26,227 nt of DNA from an uncultured Pseudomonadota bacterium (GCA_903854305.1 CAINWC010000384.1:1-26227), one strand, 5' to 3'. Positions 7,278 through 16,411 are shown, counted from the stretch's first letter. Program-made: numbers and translations. The notes: generated by a model not told the origin, from the sequence alone.

Positions 7278-8406
7278 CACTAACAACCACTCAACTTCAA
7301 AAGTAAGTGCTGGAAAAGCAAGTGCCAAAAAAATAAGCGCAGGCAATTTCTTTGAAGATTTTCGCCTTAACCAAGTGATTCAACACGCCACACCACGTAC
7401 CATCGGTGATGGTGAAGTGGCGCTATATATCGCACTGACAGGCGCACGCCAAGTATTACATTCAGCAGAAACCGTCGCGCAATCATTAGGTTACAGAACG
7501 CGCCCTATAGACGACTTACTGGCTTTTCATATTGCCTTTGGCAAAACCGTGCCAGATATTTCAGTCAATGCGGTGGCTAACTTAGGTTATGCCGATGTAC
7601 GCTTTTTGCATCCGGTTTATGCTGGCGATACACTAAGCACAAGCTCTACAGTAATTGGTCTTAAACAAAACGCTAACGGCAAATCTGGCGTGGTGTATGT
7701 GCGCTCAGTCTCTATTAATCAGTTACAGCAGCCAGTGTTTTCATGGGTGCGCTGGGTCATGATTCATAAACGTGAGCAACATAAAAACAATTTGGACGCA
7801 CCAGCGCCTGAAACAGTGCTGCCTGATTTACTCAACTTTGTACCCGCTGAAGAACTCAACGTACCTAGCTTTCTAGATGCGAGAAAATTCGATACAACAT
7901 CAACCGGTGGCCAGTATGTATGGGATGACTACACCGTGGGCGAGCGCATCAACCATCCGGCAGGCATGACGATTAGTGATAGTGATCATACACTTGCGAC
8001 CAAACTTTACCAGAATAACGCGCGCTTACATTTTGACGATGTCATGATGAAAAAAACCGCATTCGGGCGCAGGCTCATGTATGGCGGACATATTATTTCA
8101 TTGTGCCGCGCGCTTTCGCATGATGGCTTGGAAAACGCGCTCACCATCGCCGCGATTAATGGCGGTACGCATTGTAATCCGACCTTTGGTGACGACACCA
8201 TTTACACCTGGACTGAGGTGTTAGACAAATGGGCCATCCCTAACCGTAGCGACATTGCAGCCTTGAGATTGCGCATGGTCGGCGTTAAAAACATAATAGC
8301 CGAAACACTGGCAAGCACACACGTAAGCAATGACGGCAAACAAACCTACCACCCAAACGTGGTATTAGATTTGGATTACACCGTGCTGATGCCGAGAAAA
8401 GCGTAA
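7270..8406 (+). CDS. mch: MaoC-family hydratase, probable mesaconyl-CoA hydratase (beta-methylmalyl-CoA dehydratase)
   Basis: This protein closely resembles, as I remember it, the mesaconyl-CoA hydratase of Rhodobacter sphaeroides. Shared stretches include NFFEDFRL, HATPRTI, AFHIAFGKTVPDIS, VANLGYADVRF, GDTLSTSSTVIGLKQN, YGGHIISLCRALS, and the C-terminal VVLDLDYTVLMPRK. It is a tandem double hotdog protein reversibly adding water to mesaconyl-CoA to give beta-methylmalyl-CoA. The ATG at 7270 (378 residues) has GGAAG at good spacing and overlaps the upstream lyase stop by 8 bases, so the two are probably translated together. The first 30 or so residues form a Ser/Lys/Ala-rich extension that the Rhodobacter protein lacks. 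C1- versus C4-thioester preference cannot be decided here. Confidence 0.8.
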   Translation: MSSTNNHSTSKVSAGKASAKKISAGNFFEDFRLNQVIQHATPRTIGDGEVALYIALTGARQVLHSAETVAQSLGYRTRPIDDLLAFHIAFGKTVPDISVNAVANLGYADVRFLHPVYAGDTLSTSSTVIGLKQNANGKSGVVYVRSVSINQLQQPVFSWVRWVMIHKREQHKNNLDAPAPETVLPDLLNFVPAEELNVPSFLDARKFDTTSTGGQYVWDDYTVGERINHPAGMTISDSDHTLATKLYQNNARLHFDDVMMKKTAFGRRLMYGGHIISLCRALSHDGLENALTIAAINGGTHCNPTFGDDTIYTWTEVLDKWAIPNRSDIAALRLRMVGVKNIIAETLASTHVSNDGKQTYHPNVVLDLDYTVLMPRKA

Positions 8407-8424
8407 CAAACTAACGCTGTGACT

Positions 8425-8472
8425 TTTTAGAAAAATCTAAAACCCCGTCATTCCCGCTTTCGAGGGAATGAC
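8425..8472. repeat. Two intergenic hairpins after the hydratase gene
   Basis: TTTTAGA (8425-8431) pairs with TCTAAAA (8436-8442). GTCATTCCC (8447-8455) pairs perfectly with GGGAATGAC (8464-8472) around an 8-base loop. The second is of the GTCAT...ATGAC type dispersed in many proteobacterial genomes. Neither is followed by a T-tract, so they look like repeat or mRNA-stability elements rather than terminators. Confidence 0.65.
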
Positions 8473-8512
8473 AAGATTGGTAAGTTTTTAATTAAAACTG
8501 GGTAAGTAATAT

Positions 8513-9514
8513 ATGACAACCATACAATCACTAGTACATCCGAATGAAGCATTATTTAGCGGTGAGAAATCGTTCCCAATCATTCCATCATGCGAGCATT
8601 TCGCAGGCAGTGAAAAGTTGATTTTTAAAGCCTTGTCACTACAAGAGTCCATTGGTCCAGTGTTTGATATTACTTGCGATTGTGAAGATGGTGCCCAAGC
8701 AGGCCAAGAGCGTGAACATGCGGCCATGATAGTGCGCATATTAACGAGCGAAGTGAATAAATACAAAATGGCGGGTGCGCGCATTCACGATTACACGCAT
8801 CCAGCCTGGAAGCAAGACGTTGATATTTTAGTCAGTGGCGCTGGGCAAGTTTTAAGCTATATCACGATTCCAAAATGCACCACTTTTGCACAAGCTAAAG
8901 AGATGATTAGCTATATTCAGCAAGTCGCAAAAGCCAACAACATCACGCGTGAAATTCCAGTACATATTTTGGTAGAAACGCATGGGGCATTAAAAGCAGT
9001 GCATGAAATTGCAACTTTGCCGTGGCTTCAAGTATTAGATTTTGGTTTGATGGACTTTGTGAGCGGCCATCACGGCGCCATTCCGGCCTCTGCAATGCGT
9101 AGCCCTGGCCAATTTGAGCATCGCTTACTGGCTCGCGCTAAAGCTGAGTTAGTGGCAGCGGCACTTGCCAATGGCGTTGTACCAGCACATAACGTGACAC
9201 TTGACCTTAAAAATGTAGAAACCACCCATTCAGACGCCTCGCGCGCGCGAAACGAATTTGGCTTTTTACGCATGTGGAGTATTTACCCTACGCAAATTCA
9301 AGCAATTATAGATGCCATGAAGCCTAACTTTGATGAAGTCGCCGATGCTGCCAATATCTTACTTGCTGCCCAGAAAGCCGATTGGGGCCCTATTCAATAC
9401 GCTGGCGAACTGCATGACCGAGCAACCTATCGTTACTTTTGGGAAATTTTGCAAAAGGCAAAAATGACGATAGTCGCAATTCCAGACGAAGCTATTCAAG
9501 CATTTTTTAGCTAA
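8513..9514 (+). CDS. Second HpcH/HpaI aldolase / citrate-lyase-beta-like protein
   Basis: A 333-residue member of the same CitE/HpcH superfamily, from a different branch than the gene at 6396. N-terminal IPSCEHFAGSEKLIFKAL and DITCDCEDGA replace the LFVPG/LDLEDA pattern. Likely Mg ligands are Glu in HILVETHGAL and Asp in LDFGLMDFVSGHHG. The C-terminal part, with FGFLRMWSIYPTQIQAI, parallels the lyase HPxQ segment. I recall similar proteins, usually annotated only as HpcH/HpaI aldolase, in other betaproteobacteria. The ATG has GGTAAG upstream. Between the mesaconyl-CoA hydratase and prpB, it could be the actual beta-methylmalyl-CoA lyase, a malyl-CoA thioesterase (the Mcl1/Mcl2 division of labour in Rhodobacter), or act on a related C5/C7 acid. 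The substrate is unknown. Confidence 0.75.
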   Translation: MTTIQSLVHPNEALFSGEKSFPIIPSCEHFAGSEKLIFKALSLQESIGPVFDITCDCEDGAQAGQEREHAAMIVRILTSEVNKYKMAGARIHDYTHPAWKQDVDILVSGAGQVLSYITIPKCTTFAQAKEMISYIQQVAKANNITREIPVHILVETHGALKAVHEIATLPWLQVLDFGLMDFVSGHHGAIPASAMRSPGQFEHRLLARAKAELVAAALANGVVPAHNVTLDLKNVETTHSDASRARNEFGFLRMWSIYPTQIQAIIDAMKPNFDEVADAANILLAAQKADWGPIQYAGELHDRATYRYFWEILQKAKMTIVAIPDEAIQAFFS

Positions 9515-9518
9515 CTTT

Positions 9519-9661
9519 AGGGTACCTCTATTAATTCAAGTTTCAAAGCGAGACAAGGCGCGAATGAAAAATTATGACGCAGCATATACATCATATGTAA
9601 GGAATAATTTTTTATGAGCAACGCGGTATGGCGACGAAAATTGAACTAATAGAGGTGCCCT
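9519..9661. mobile_element. MITE-like palindromic repeat element, about 143 bp
   Basis: The ends form long imperfect terminal inverted repeats. AGGGTACCTCTATTA (from 9519) matches the reverse complement of TAATAGAGGTGCCCT (to 9661), and the match extends inward through TTCAA and TTTC. The interior is itself a weak palindrome centred near CATATACATCATATG. It has no coding capacity, starts 5 bases after the stop of the upstream gene and ends 24 bases before prpB. No clear target-site duplication was found. It could also fold into a long RNA hairpin. Confidence 0.65.
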
Positions 9662-9685
9662 TTATATATTCAACAGGTAATTAAT

Positions 9686-10573
9686 ATGACACAAGCAACC
9701 ACCGCTGGCGCACGTTTTCGCGCAGCACTAAAAGCAGAATCACCATTACAAATTATCGGTGCCATCAATGCTTATCACGCGATGCTCGCCACACAGAGCG
9801 GCTTTAAAGCGATTTACCTATCAGGTGGCGGCGTAGCGGCGGGTTCTTTGGGTTTACCTGATTTAGGCATATCAACCTTAGAAGATGTGTTGATTGATGT
9901 ACGCCGCATCACCGATGCCGTAGATACGCCTTTGCTAGTAGATATTGATACCGGCTTTGGTGGCGCTTTTAACATTGCACGTAGCGTAAAAGCGGTTGCT
10001 AAAGCAGGCGCTGCGGCGGTACATATTGAAGACCAAGTGCAGGCAAAACGCTGCGGCCATAGACCAAATAAAGCCATTGTTTCGCTCACTGAAATGGTAG
10101 ACCGCGTTAAAGCCGCAGTAGATGCTAAACCTTATGACGATTTTGTGATCATGGCGCGTACTGATGCATTAGCGGTAGAAGGCTTGCAATCTGCCATTGA
10201 CCGCGCTTGCGCCTGTGTTGAAGCTGGCGCTGACATGATTTTCCCTGAAGCAATCACCGAACTTAGCATGTACAAACAGTTTGCCGCAGCCGTAAAAGTG
10301 CCAGTGCTCGCGAATATTACAGAATTTGGCAGCACCCCTTTATTTACCGTAGATGAGCTGCGCACAGCTGATGTTGGCATGGTGCTATACCCGCTTTCAG
10401 CCTTCCGCGCCATGAATCAAGCGGCACTCAATGTGTATCAAACTACACGTAAAGAAGGTACGCAAAAAAATGTAGTGGGCTTAATGCAAACGCGTGCGGA
10501 TCTTTATGAGCATTTGGGTTATCACGCTTTTGAGCAAAAATTGGATGCTTTGTTTAAGCAAGAAAAAGCTTAA
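9686..10573 (+). CDS. prpB: 2-methylisocitrate lyase PrpB
   Basis: Last enzyme of the methylcitrate cycle: it cleaves 2-methylisocitrate to pyruvate and succinate in the cytoplasm. The 295-residue protein has the isocitrate lyase/PEP mutase TIM-barrel fold, with [18 protein letters not shown], the metal-binding [13 protein letters not shown], and the active-site loop KRCGHRPNK that carries the catalytic Cys. IMARTDA and the PEAIT segment follow as expected. Length is as in other PrpB proteins. The ATG has CAGG about 9 bases upstream. A MITE-like element lies just before it, and prpC follows after 44 bases. The family also includes oxaloacetate decarboxylases, but the prpC and prpD neighbours make PrpB the clear choice. 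Confidence 0.94.
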   Translation: MTQATTAGARFRAALKAESPLQIIGAINAYHAMLATQSGFKAIYLSGGGVAAGSLGLPDLGISTLEDVLIDVRRITDAVDTPLLVDIDTGFGGAFNIARSVKAVAKAGAAAVHIEDQVQAKRCGHRPNKAIVSLTEMVDRVKAAVDAKPYDDFVIMARTDALAVEGLQSAIDRACACVEAGADMIFPEAITELSMYKQFAAAVKVPVLANITEFGSTPLFTVDELRTADVGMVLYPLSAFRAMNQAALNVYQTTRKEGTQKNVVGLMQTRADLYEHLGYHAFEQKLDALFKQEKA

Positions 10574-10617
10574 TTAGCAAACGCATGGTGAAGCCACTAA
10601 CACGGGAGAAATAAGTC

Positions 10618-11766
10618 ATGACAAATACCACGGAACAACCTAAAAAGAAAAAAGGCGTAGCCCTGGCTGGCGTTACCGCTGGCACCACAGCCATTTGTAC
10701 GGTTGGCCATACAGGCAATGATTTACATTACCGAGGTTACGACATTATTGAATTGGCAAAACATGCCACCTTTGAAGAAGTTGCTTACTTGCTGATTCAT
10801 GGCGAGCTGCCGAACAAAACGCAGCTAACTGCGTATCATGCAAAACTAAAAAAGCTACGAGGTTTACCAGATGCGCTTAAATCGGTATTAGAGCAAATTC
10901 CAAAAAATGCACACCCAATGGATGTGATGCGCACGGCTTGCTCTATGCTGGGGACCTTAGAACCGGAAGCGGCTGATCGCAACACACAAGCTGCACAAGA
11001 TTTAGGCGACAGACTGATTAGCTGCTTTGGTTCGATTTTGCTGTATTGGTATCACTTTAGCCACAACAGAAAACGTATCGTAGTAGAAACAGACGATGAC
11101 AGCATCGCAGCGCATTTCTTACATGTATTACACGGCAAAGCACCAAGCCAACTACACATTGATGCGATGAACACGTCATTAGTGCTTTATGCAGAGCATG
11201 AATTCAACGCTTCTACATTCACAGGTCGCGTGATTGCCGGCACATTATCAGACATGTACTCATGCATCACAGGCGCGATTGGTGCGCTTCGTGGCGCTAA
11301 ACATGGCGGCGCGAACGAAGCTGCGATGGAAATCATTGAACGCTACAAAAATGCCGATGAAGCTGAAGCGGATATTTTAGTGCGTATGGCAAAGAAAGAA
11401 ATCATCATCGGTTTTGGCCACCCTGTGTACACCATTGCCGACCCACGTAACGAGTCCATCAAAGAAGTGAGTCGCAAGTTATGTGCAGATGCGGGCAATA
11501 TGACACTGTTTGATATTTCAGCCCGCATTGAAGAAGTCATGTGGCGCGAGAAAAAAATGTTCCCTAACCTGGATTGGTACAGCGCTTCCAGCTACCACAT
11601 GATGGGCATTCCAACAGGTATGTTCACGCCGATCTTCGTGATTTCACGCACCACTGGCTGGGTAGCTCATGTCATTGAACAGCGCATCGATAACAAAATC
11701 ATTCGCCCAAATGCTGAATATACAGGGCCTGACAATCGCCCTTACGTGCCACTCAATAAGCGCTAA
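10618..11766 (+). CDS. prpC: 2-methylcitrate synthase PrpC
   Basis: Condenses propionyl-CoA with oxaloacetate to 2-methylcitrate. The 382-residue citrate synthase-fold protein begins its conserved part with [17 protein letters not shown] and LHYRGYDI, the pattern of PrpC rather than GltA. Catalytic elements are visible: the His in GAKHGGANE, the His in GFGHPVY, and the Asp in PNLDWYSAS. It lacks the N-terminal domain of hexameric GltA and fits the shorter dimeric methylcitrate-synthase type. The ribosome-binding site GGGAGA is 8 bases from the ATG and is the strongest in the operon. Such enzymes often retain some activity with acetyl-CoA, so it could contribute citrate as well. Confidence 0.94.
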   Translation: MTNTTEQPKKKKGVALAGVTAGTTAICTVGHTGNDLHYRGYDIIELAKHATFEEVAYLLIHGELPNKTQLTAYHAKLKKLRGLPDALKSVLEQIPKNAHPMDVMRTACSMLGTLEPEAADRNTQAAQDLGDRLISCFGSILLYWYHFSHNRKRIVVETDDDSIAAHFLHVLHGKAPSQLHIDAMNTSLVLYAEHEFNASTFTGRVIAGTLSDMYSCITGAIGALRGAKHGGANEAAMEIIERYKNADEAEADILVRMAKKEIIIGFGHPVYTIADPRNESIKEVSRKLCADAGNMTLFDISARIEEVMWREKKMFPNLDWYSASSYHMMGIPTGMFTPIFVISRTTGWVAHVIEQRIDNKIIRPNAEYTGPDNRPYVPLNKR

Positions 11767-11774
11767 ACACACAC

Positions 11775-11800
11775 GTCATATCAGCGAAAGCTGGTATGAC
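11775..11800. repeat. Intergenic hairpin between prpC and prpD
   Basis: GTCATATCAGC (11775-11785) pairs with GCTGGTATGAC (11790-11800) around a GAAA tetraloop, with one G-U pair. It has no T-tract, so it is not a standard terminator. It shares the GTCAT...ATGAC ends of the hairpin at 8447-8472 and probably belongs to the same dispersed repeat family. Confidence 0.65.
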
Positions 11801-11833
11801 AACTGAATTTTTAAACACTTTTTGAAAGATTTT

Positions 11834-13294
11834 ATGTCCTCTCACATCTCCAACGTACGTCCTGCTCCAGACCAAGTCCTTGTCGATATTGCCAATTACG
11901 TGGCTGATTTTGAAATCAAATCTGACGAAGCGTTTGATACCGCCCGTAACTGCTTAATGGATACCTTAGGCTGCGGTTTCGAAGCGCTAGACTATCCAGC
12001 TTGTACCAAATTATTAGGCCCAGTGGTCGCTGGTACAGTCGTGCCAAATGGTGCAAAAGTACCAGGCACCAGCTTCCAGCTAGATCCAATATTAGCCGCG
12101 TTTAACATTGGCGCGATGATACGCTGGTTAGACTTTAACGACACGTGGTTAGCCGCTGAATGGGGTCACCCATCAGACAACTTAGGCGGTATTTTAGCGA
12201 CTGCTGACTACCTTTCACGTAAAAATGTAGCTGAAGGCAAAGCGCCATTGAAGATGAAAGATGTACTCACCGCCATGATTAAAGCCCATGAGATTCAAGG
12301 TGTGCTAGCACTTGAAAACAGCTTCAACCGCGTGGGTTTAGATCACGTTATTTTAGTAAAAATCGCCTCAACGGCGGTAGTTACGAAACTGCTGGGTGGC
12401 AATGTCGATGACATCATCAACGCGGTTTCTAACGCGTTTGTGGATGGCCAAAGCCTACGCACTTATCGCCACTCACCTAACACCGGCTCACGTAAATCAT
12501 GGGCGGCGGGCGATGCCACCAGTCGCGCAGTGCGTTTGGCCTGGATGACCATGCAAGGCGAAATGGGCTATCCATCAGCGTTGACTGCCAAAACATGGGG
12601 CTTTTACGATGTGCTATTTAAAGGCAATGCTTTTAAATTTCAACGTGCTTACGGAAGCTACGTGATGGAACAAGTATTGTTCAAAATATCATTCCCTGCT
12701 GAATTCCACGCACAAACCGCCGTGGAATGCGCGATTCAATTAAATGCCCAAGTAGGTAAAGAACTACAGTCATTAGAGCAAATTGCCCAAATTGATAAAA
12801 TCGTCATCACGACCCATGAGTCAGCAATTCGTATTATTGACAAAACAGGCCCACTCGCCAACCCGGCCGACCGCGACCATTGCATTCAATACATGGCAAC
12901 CATCGGCCTGTTAAAAGGCAAGCTAACCGCAAAAGATTACGAGGATGATGTCGCAAACGACCCACGTATAGATGCGATTCGCGCAAAAATGGTGTGCGTA
13001 GAAAAGGCAGAATACTCAGCAGACTACTTAAACCCAGAAAAACGCTCAATCGCCAACGCCATTCAAGTATTCTTTAAAGATGGCAGCAGCTCAGACAATA
13101 TTGCCGTGGAATACCCAATCGGCCATAGACGCCGCCGTGGTCAAGGTATTCCTGAATTGGTGAAAAAATTCCAAGTGAATTTAGCGCGCCGTTTTGATGC
13201 TAAAAAACAGGCAGATATTTTGGCGCTGTGTTTAGATCAGGTTAAATTAGAAGCAACTGCTGTGAATGTGTTTGTGGATATGTTGGTCGCTTAA
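11834..13294 (+). CDS. prpD: 2-methylcitrate dehydratase PrpD
   Basis: Iron-independent dehydration of 2-methylcitrate to 2-methyl-cis-aconitate, in the MmgE/PrpD family. Recognisable segments are the N-terminal [83 protein letters not shown], and [14 protein letters not shown]. The ATG at 11834 gives 486 residues, close to E. coli PrpD, and has GAAAG about 6 bases upstream; an in-frame TTG at 11822 is less likely. It is the last gene of the operon. No acnD or prpF lies beside it, so rehydration of methylaconitate presumably relies on an aconitase encoded elsewhere. Confidence 0.93.
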   Translation: MSSHISNVRPAPDQVLVDIANYVADFEIKSDEAFDTARNCLMDTLGCGFEALDYPACTKLLGPVVAGTVVPNGAKVPGTSFQLDPILAAFNIGAMIRWLDFNDTWLAAEWGHPSDNLGGILATADYLSRKNVAEGKAPLKMKDVLTAMIKAHEIQGVLALENSFNRVGLDHVILVKIASTAVVTKLLGGNVDDIINAVSNAFVDGQSLRTYRHSPNTGSRKSWAAGDATSRAVRLAWMTMQGEMGYPSALTAKTWGFYDVLFKGNAFKFQRAYGSYVMEQVLFKISFPAEFHAQTAVECAIQLNAQVGKELQSLEQIAQIDKIVITTHESAIRIIDKTGPLANPADRDHCIQYMATIGLLKGKLTAKDYEDDVANDPRIDAIRAKMVCVEKAEYSADYLNPEKRSIANAIQVFFKDGSSSDNIAVEYPIGHRRRRGQGIPELVKKFQVNLARRFDAKKQADILALCLDQVKLEATAVNVFVDMLVA

Positions 13295-13298
13295 TTGG

Positions 13299-13386
13299 TA
13301 GGGTGTGCAAATGGCTTGTTATTTGCACACCCTATTAACGATGTCGAATTGACTGTGTGCAAGATAAATTATTTTGCACACCCTAC
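13299..13386. repeat. Paired GGGTGTGCAAAT hairpin repeats downstream of prpD
   Basis: TAGGGTGTGCAAAT (13299-13312) pairs perfectly with ATTTGCACACCCTA (13321-13334). Next, GTGTGCAA (13355-13362) pairs with TTGCACAC (13374-13381), and the motif TTTGCACACCCTA recurs up to 13385. This fills the gap between convergent prpD and the NERD gene. With a 14-bp stem the first hairpin could stop or protect transcripts from either side, but there is no T-run. It looks like a dispersed intergenic repeat. Confidence 0.65.
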
Positions 13387-13404
13387 TCGCTGTGTTGTGT
13401 ATTT

Positions 13405-14112
13405 TTAGATATTTACGATAGCTCTGCAAGCAGGGAATCTTGAGCAACCAAAAAATTCTTTTCCAGAAAATGCTCCAGTTTTGCCAAGACGTTTAATCAT
13501 CTCACTTTTACACTTGGGGCATAGTATTTTGGCTGCATTATCCGGTGAAACATAATGGCGTTCATTAAGCGACGCTAAATGTTGCTTATGCGTTGCCCAT
13601 GTTGCAGGGAGCCTTCCAGTCTGAATTGCTGTGATGATTTGTTGAATTTCATTATGACCAAATAGCACGCTTTGTTTGCTTTTAATGTAAGCCGAATAAC
13701 CACTGTCGATTACATTGCTTGGCATAGGTGTCTTAAATTTACTTTCACCCCAAAACATGACTAAAGAATGAAACTTATCATGCTCTATTTTCAAAAATTC
13801 GGATAAGCACTTTGTATGTCTATAGTTCTGCATCAAAGGGTTCTGGAACCTGAATTTATTACTTCCAGGTAGCACTTGAGTCCATTGTGCTGCTTTTGCA
13901 TCACCGAATATCCAGCTATTCATATTTTTGGCCTCTATAACAAAGATGCCATATTGTGAAACGATTATATGATCAATCTGAGTAGTACCGTTAGGCGTGG
14001 GTATCGTGATGTTGTTGAGCTCATGATAGATACTTTCATCTAACATCATTTTATGGGCAAATGAACCCATCGTTTCACCTGACCAACCTTTAAACCATGA
14101 CATCAAACTCAT
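13405..14112 (-). CDS. NERD-domain protein with C-terminal topoisomerase-type zinc finger
   Basis: At 235 residues, this has an N-terminal nuclease-related domain (NERD, about residues 15-125). The conserved core is visible as TQIDHIIVSQYGIFVIEAKN (Asp, Glu and Lys of a PD-(D/E)xK-like site), then WIFGDAKAAQWTQ and FQNPLMQN. The C-terminal 40 residues form a topoisomerase-I-type C4 zinc finger, CPKC...FGCSRFPAC. This architecture is common in accessory regions; a DNA-processing or defence role is often suggested, but biochemical function is mostly unknown. It is convergent with prpD, separated by hairpin repeats, and on the same strand as the higBA pair. The ATG at 14112 gives a normal family start; a second Met at residue 4 is possible. 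Confidence 0.85.
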   Translation of the reverse strand: MSLMSWFKGWSGETMGSFAHKMMLDESIYHELNNITIPTPNGTTQIDHIIVSQYGIFVIEAKNMNSWIFGDAKAAQWTQVLPGSNKFRFQNPLMQNYRHTKCLSEFLKIEHDKFHSLVMFWGESKFKTPMPSNVIDSGYSAYIKSKQSVLFGHNEIQQIITAIQTGRLPATWATHKQHLASLNERHYVSPDNAAKILCPKCKSEMIKRLGKTGAFSGKEFFGCSRFPACRAIVNI

Positions 14113-14208
14113 TTAATTTCCCTAGAAGCTCACGTAGGGCAGGTTGTAACCCGCTACATGTAAATCTTAATTCGGCACATAATGCTTTGCTAATACGCCC
14201 TAAAAACT

Positions 14209-14565
14209 TTACGCTGCCGACAACAGACTTTCATACGAAATATGCAGTCCTTCATGCAGCCGTTTTACCATAGGCAAACTAAGCCCACGCTTACGATTTA
14301 ACACTTCAGAAACACGTCCGCTAGAGCCAATAAATGGCTCAAGATCTTTTTGCGTGAGCCCTTGTTGCTCCATTCTAAATTTAATCGCTTCAATTGGGTC
14401 TGCTGCGCTGATTGGGTAATGCTTATTTTCATAAACTTCAATCAGTGTCACCAGAATTTCCATTTCGTCTGCTTCAGGGCTACCCTCTTGCGCTTGATAC
14501 ACAAGCGCTAAACGCTGAAATGCTTCGCGTAAATCCTCATCGTTTCTAATTGGTTTAATATTCAT
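14209..14565 (-). CDS. higA: HigA-type antitoxin, XRE-family DNA-binding protein
   Basis: An antitoxin of 118 residues that should neutralise HigB and repress the operon. The N-terminal 60 residues are helical and acidic. The C-terminal half is a Cro/C1 helix-turn-helix: AIKFRMEQQGLTQKDLEPFI, then SSGRVSEVLNRKRGLSLPMV, as in HigA proteins. It starts 6 bases after the higB stop on the same strand, the toxin-first order typical of higBA. A palindrome upstream of higB is the likely binding site. Family assignment is firm from the helix-turn-helix pattern plus the partner gene. Confidence 0.88.
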   Translation of the reverse strand: MNIKPIRNDEDLREAFQRLALVYQAQEGSPEADEMEILVTLIEVYENKHYPISAADPIEAIKFRMEQQGLTQKDLEPFIGSSGRVSEVLNRKRGLSLPMVKRLHEGLHISYESLLSAA

Positions 14566-14571
14566 TTGGTT

Positions 14572-14880
14572 TTAACATTCATTGATGTTCTCCACGTTAA
14601 TTTGGTCATATTGTGCATGGGTGCCGATAAACTTCACCCACACAATGCCGGCTTGATATTGCATCTCCACCACCAAACGGTACTTATTGCCCGCAATGTT
14701 GAATACCACACGATTATTGCCACAAATACTCGCATTACCATAATGCGCTTTTACCACTTGCGGTGTTTTCCAGTCGGCTTGCATAGCCTCGTCGTACCAG
14801 CATTGCAAAGGGCCTTTTGCATCTTTAAAAGCAGACTGATTCCAAAACTTTACTAATGAACTTTTTGCAATCACATGCAT
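14572..14880 (-). CDS. higB: HigB-type toxin, RelE-superfamily mRNA interferase
   Basis: A small basic protein of 102 residues starting MHVIAKSSLVKFW, with the HigB family core VKAHYGNASICGNNRVVFNI, then AGNKYRLVV and the C-terminal GTHAQYDQIN. Proteins of this family cleave mRNA, usually on the translating ribosome. The conserved His/Tyr near the C-terminus (THAQYD) parallels the THKEYD of E. coli HigB. The ATG at 14880 is chosen over an in-frame TTG at 14895 because GGGAGA lies 7 bases before it and MHVI is the normal family start. It is the first gene of the higBA pair. The ribosome-binding site lies inside the proposed operator. Confidence 0.88.
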   Translation of the reverse strand: MHVIAKSSLVKFWNQSAFKDAKGPLQCWYDEAMQADWKTPQVVKAHYGNASICGNNRVVFNIAGNKYRLVVEMQYQAGIVWVKFIGTHAQYDQINVENINEC

Positions 14881-14885
14881 TATTA

Positions 14886-14906
14886 AATCTCCCAATTTGG
14901 GAGATT
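14886..14906. promoter_or_regulatory. Palindromic operator of higBA
   Basis: A perfect 21-bp palindrome with a single central base: AATCTCCCAA (14886-14895), T, TTGGGAGATT (14897-14906). It lies 5 bases before the higB ATG on the minus strand, and its proximal arm contains the higB ribosome-binding site (GGGAGA). It is the obvious site for autoregulation by HigA. Confidence 0.75.
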
Positions 14907-14930
14907 AGTATTGTTCTCAGGCAAGGTCAA
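14902..14930 (-). promoter_or_regulatory. Possible higBA promoter
   Basis: On the minus strand TTGACC (14925-14930) is followed after 17 bases by TAATCT (14902-14907), which overlaps the palindrome. The -35 is good and the -10 is weak. Overlap with the operator fits repression by HigA. Confidence 0.4.
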
Positions 14931-15003
14931 TATGAATCTATCGCCAGTTAATGCTTGCGCTAGTTTTCAGGTAAAATGCTGTTTTAATAAACCGCTGCTT
15001 TGA

Positions 15004-16383
<1,380 letters not shown>

Positions 16384-16411
16384 TTCAGTTGGGCGACTTA
16401 AGCTCAAGCGC

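Noticed and set aside
8447..8472. Rho-independent terminator after the hydratase gene
   Set aside because: The stem is good but there is no T-run after it, and the next gene continues the same pathway on the same strand.
14566..14856. Plus-strand open frame of 96 residues opposite higB
   Set aside because: It is antisense to a clear HigB toxin and lacks recognisable features.
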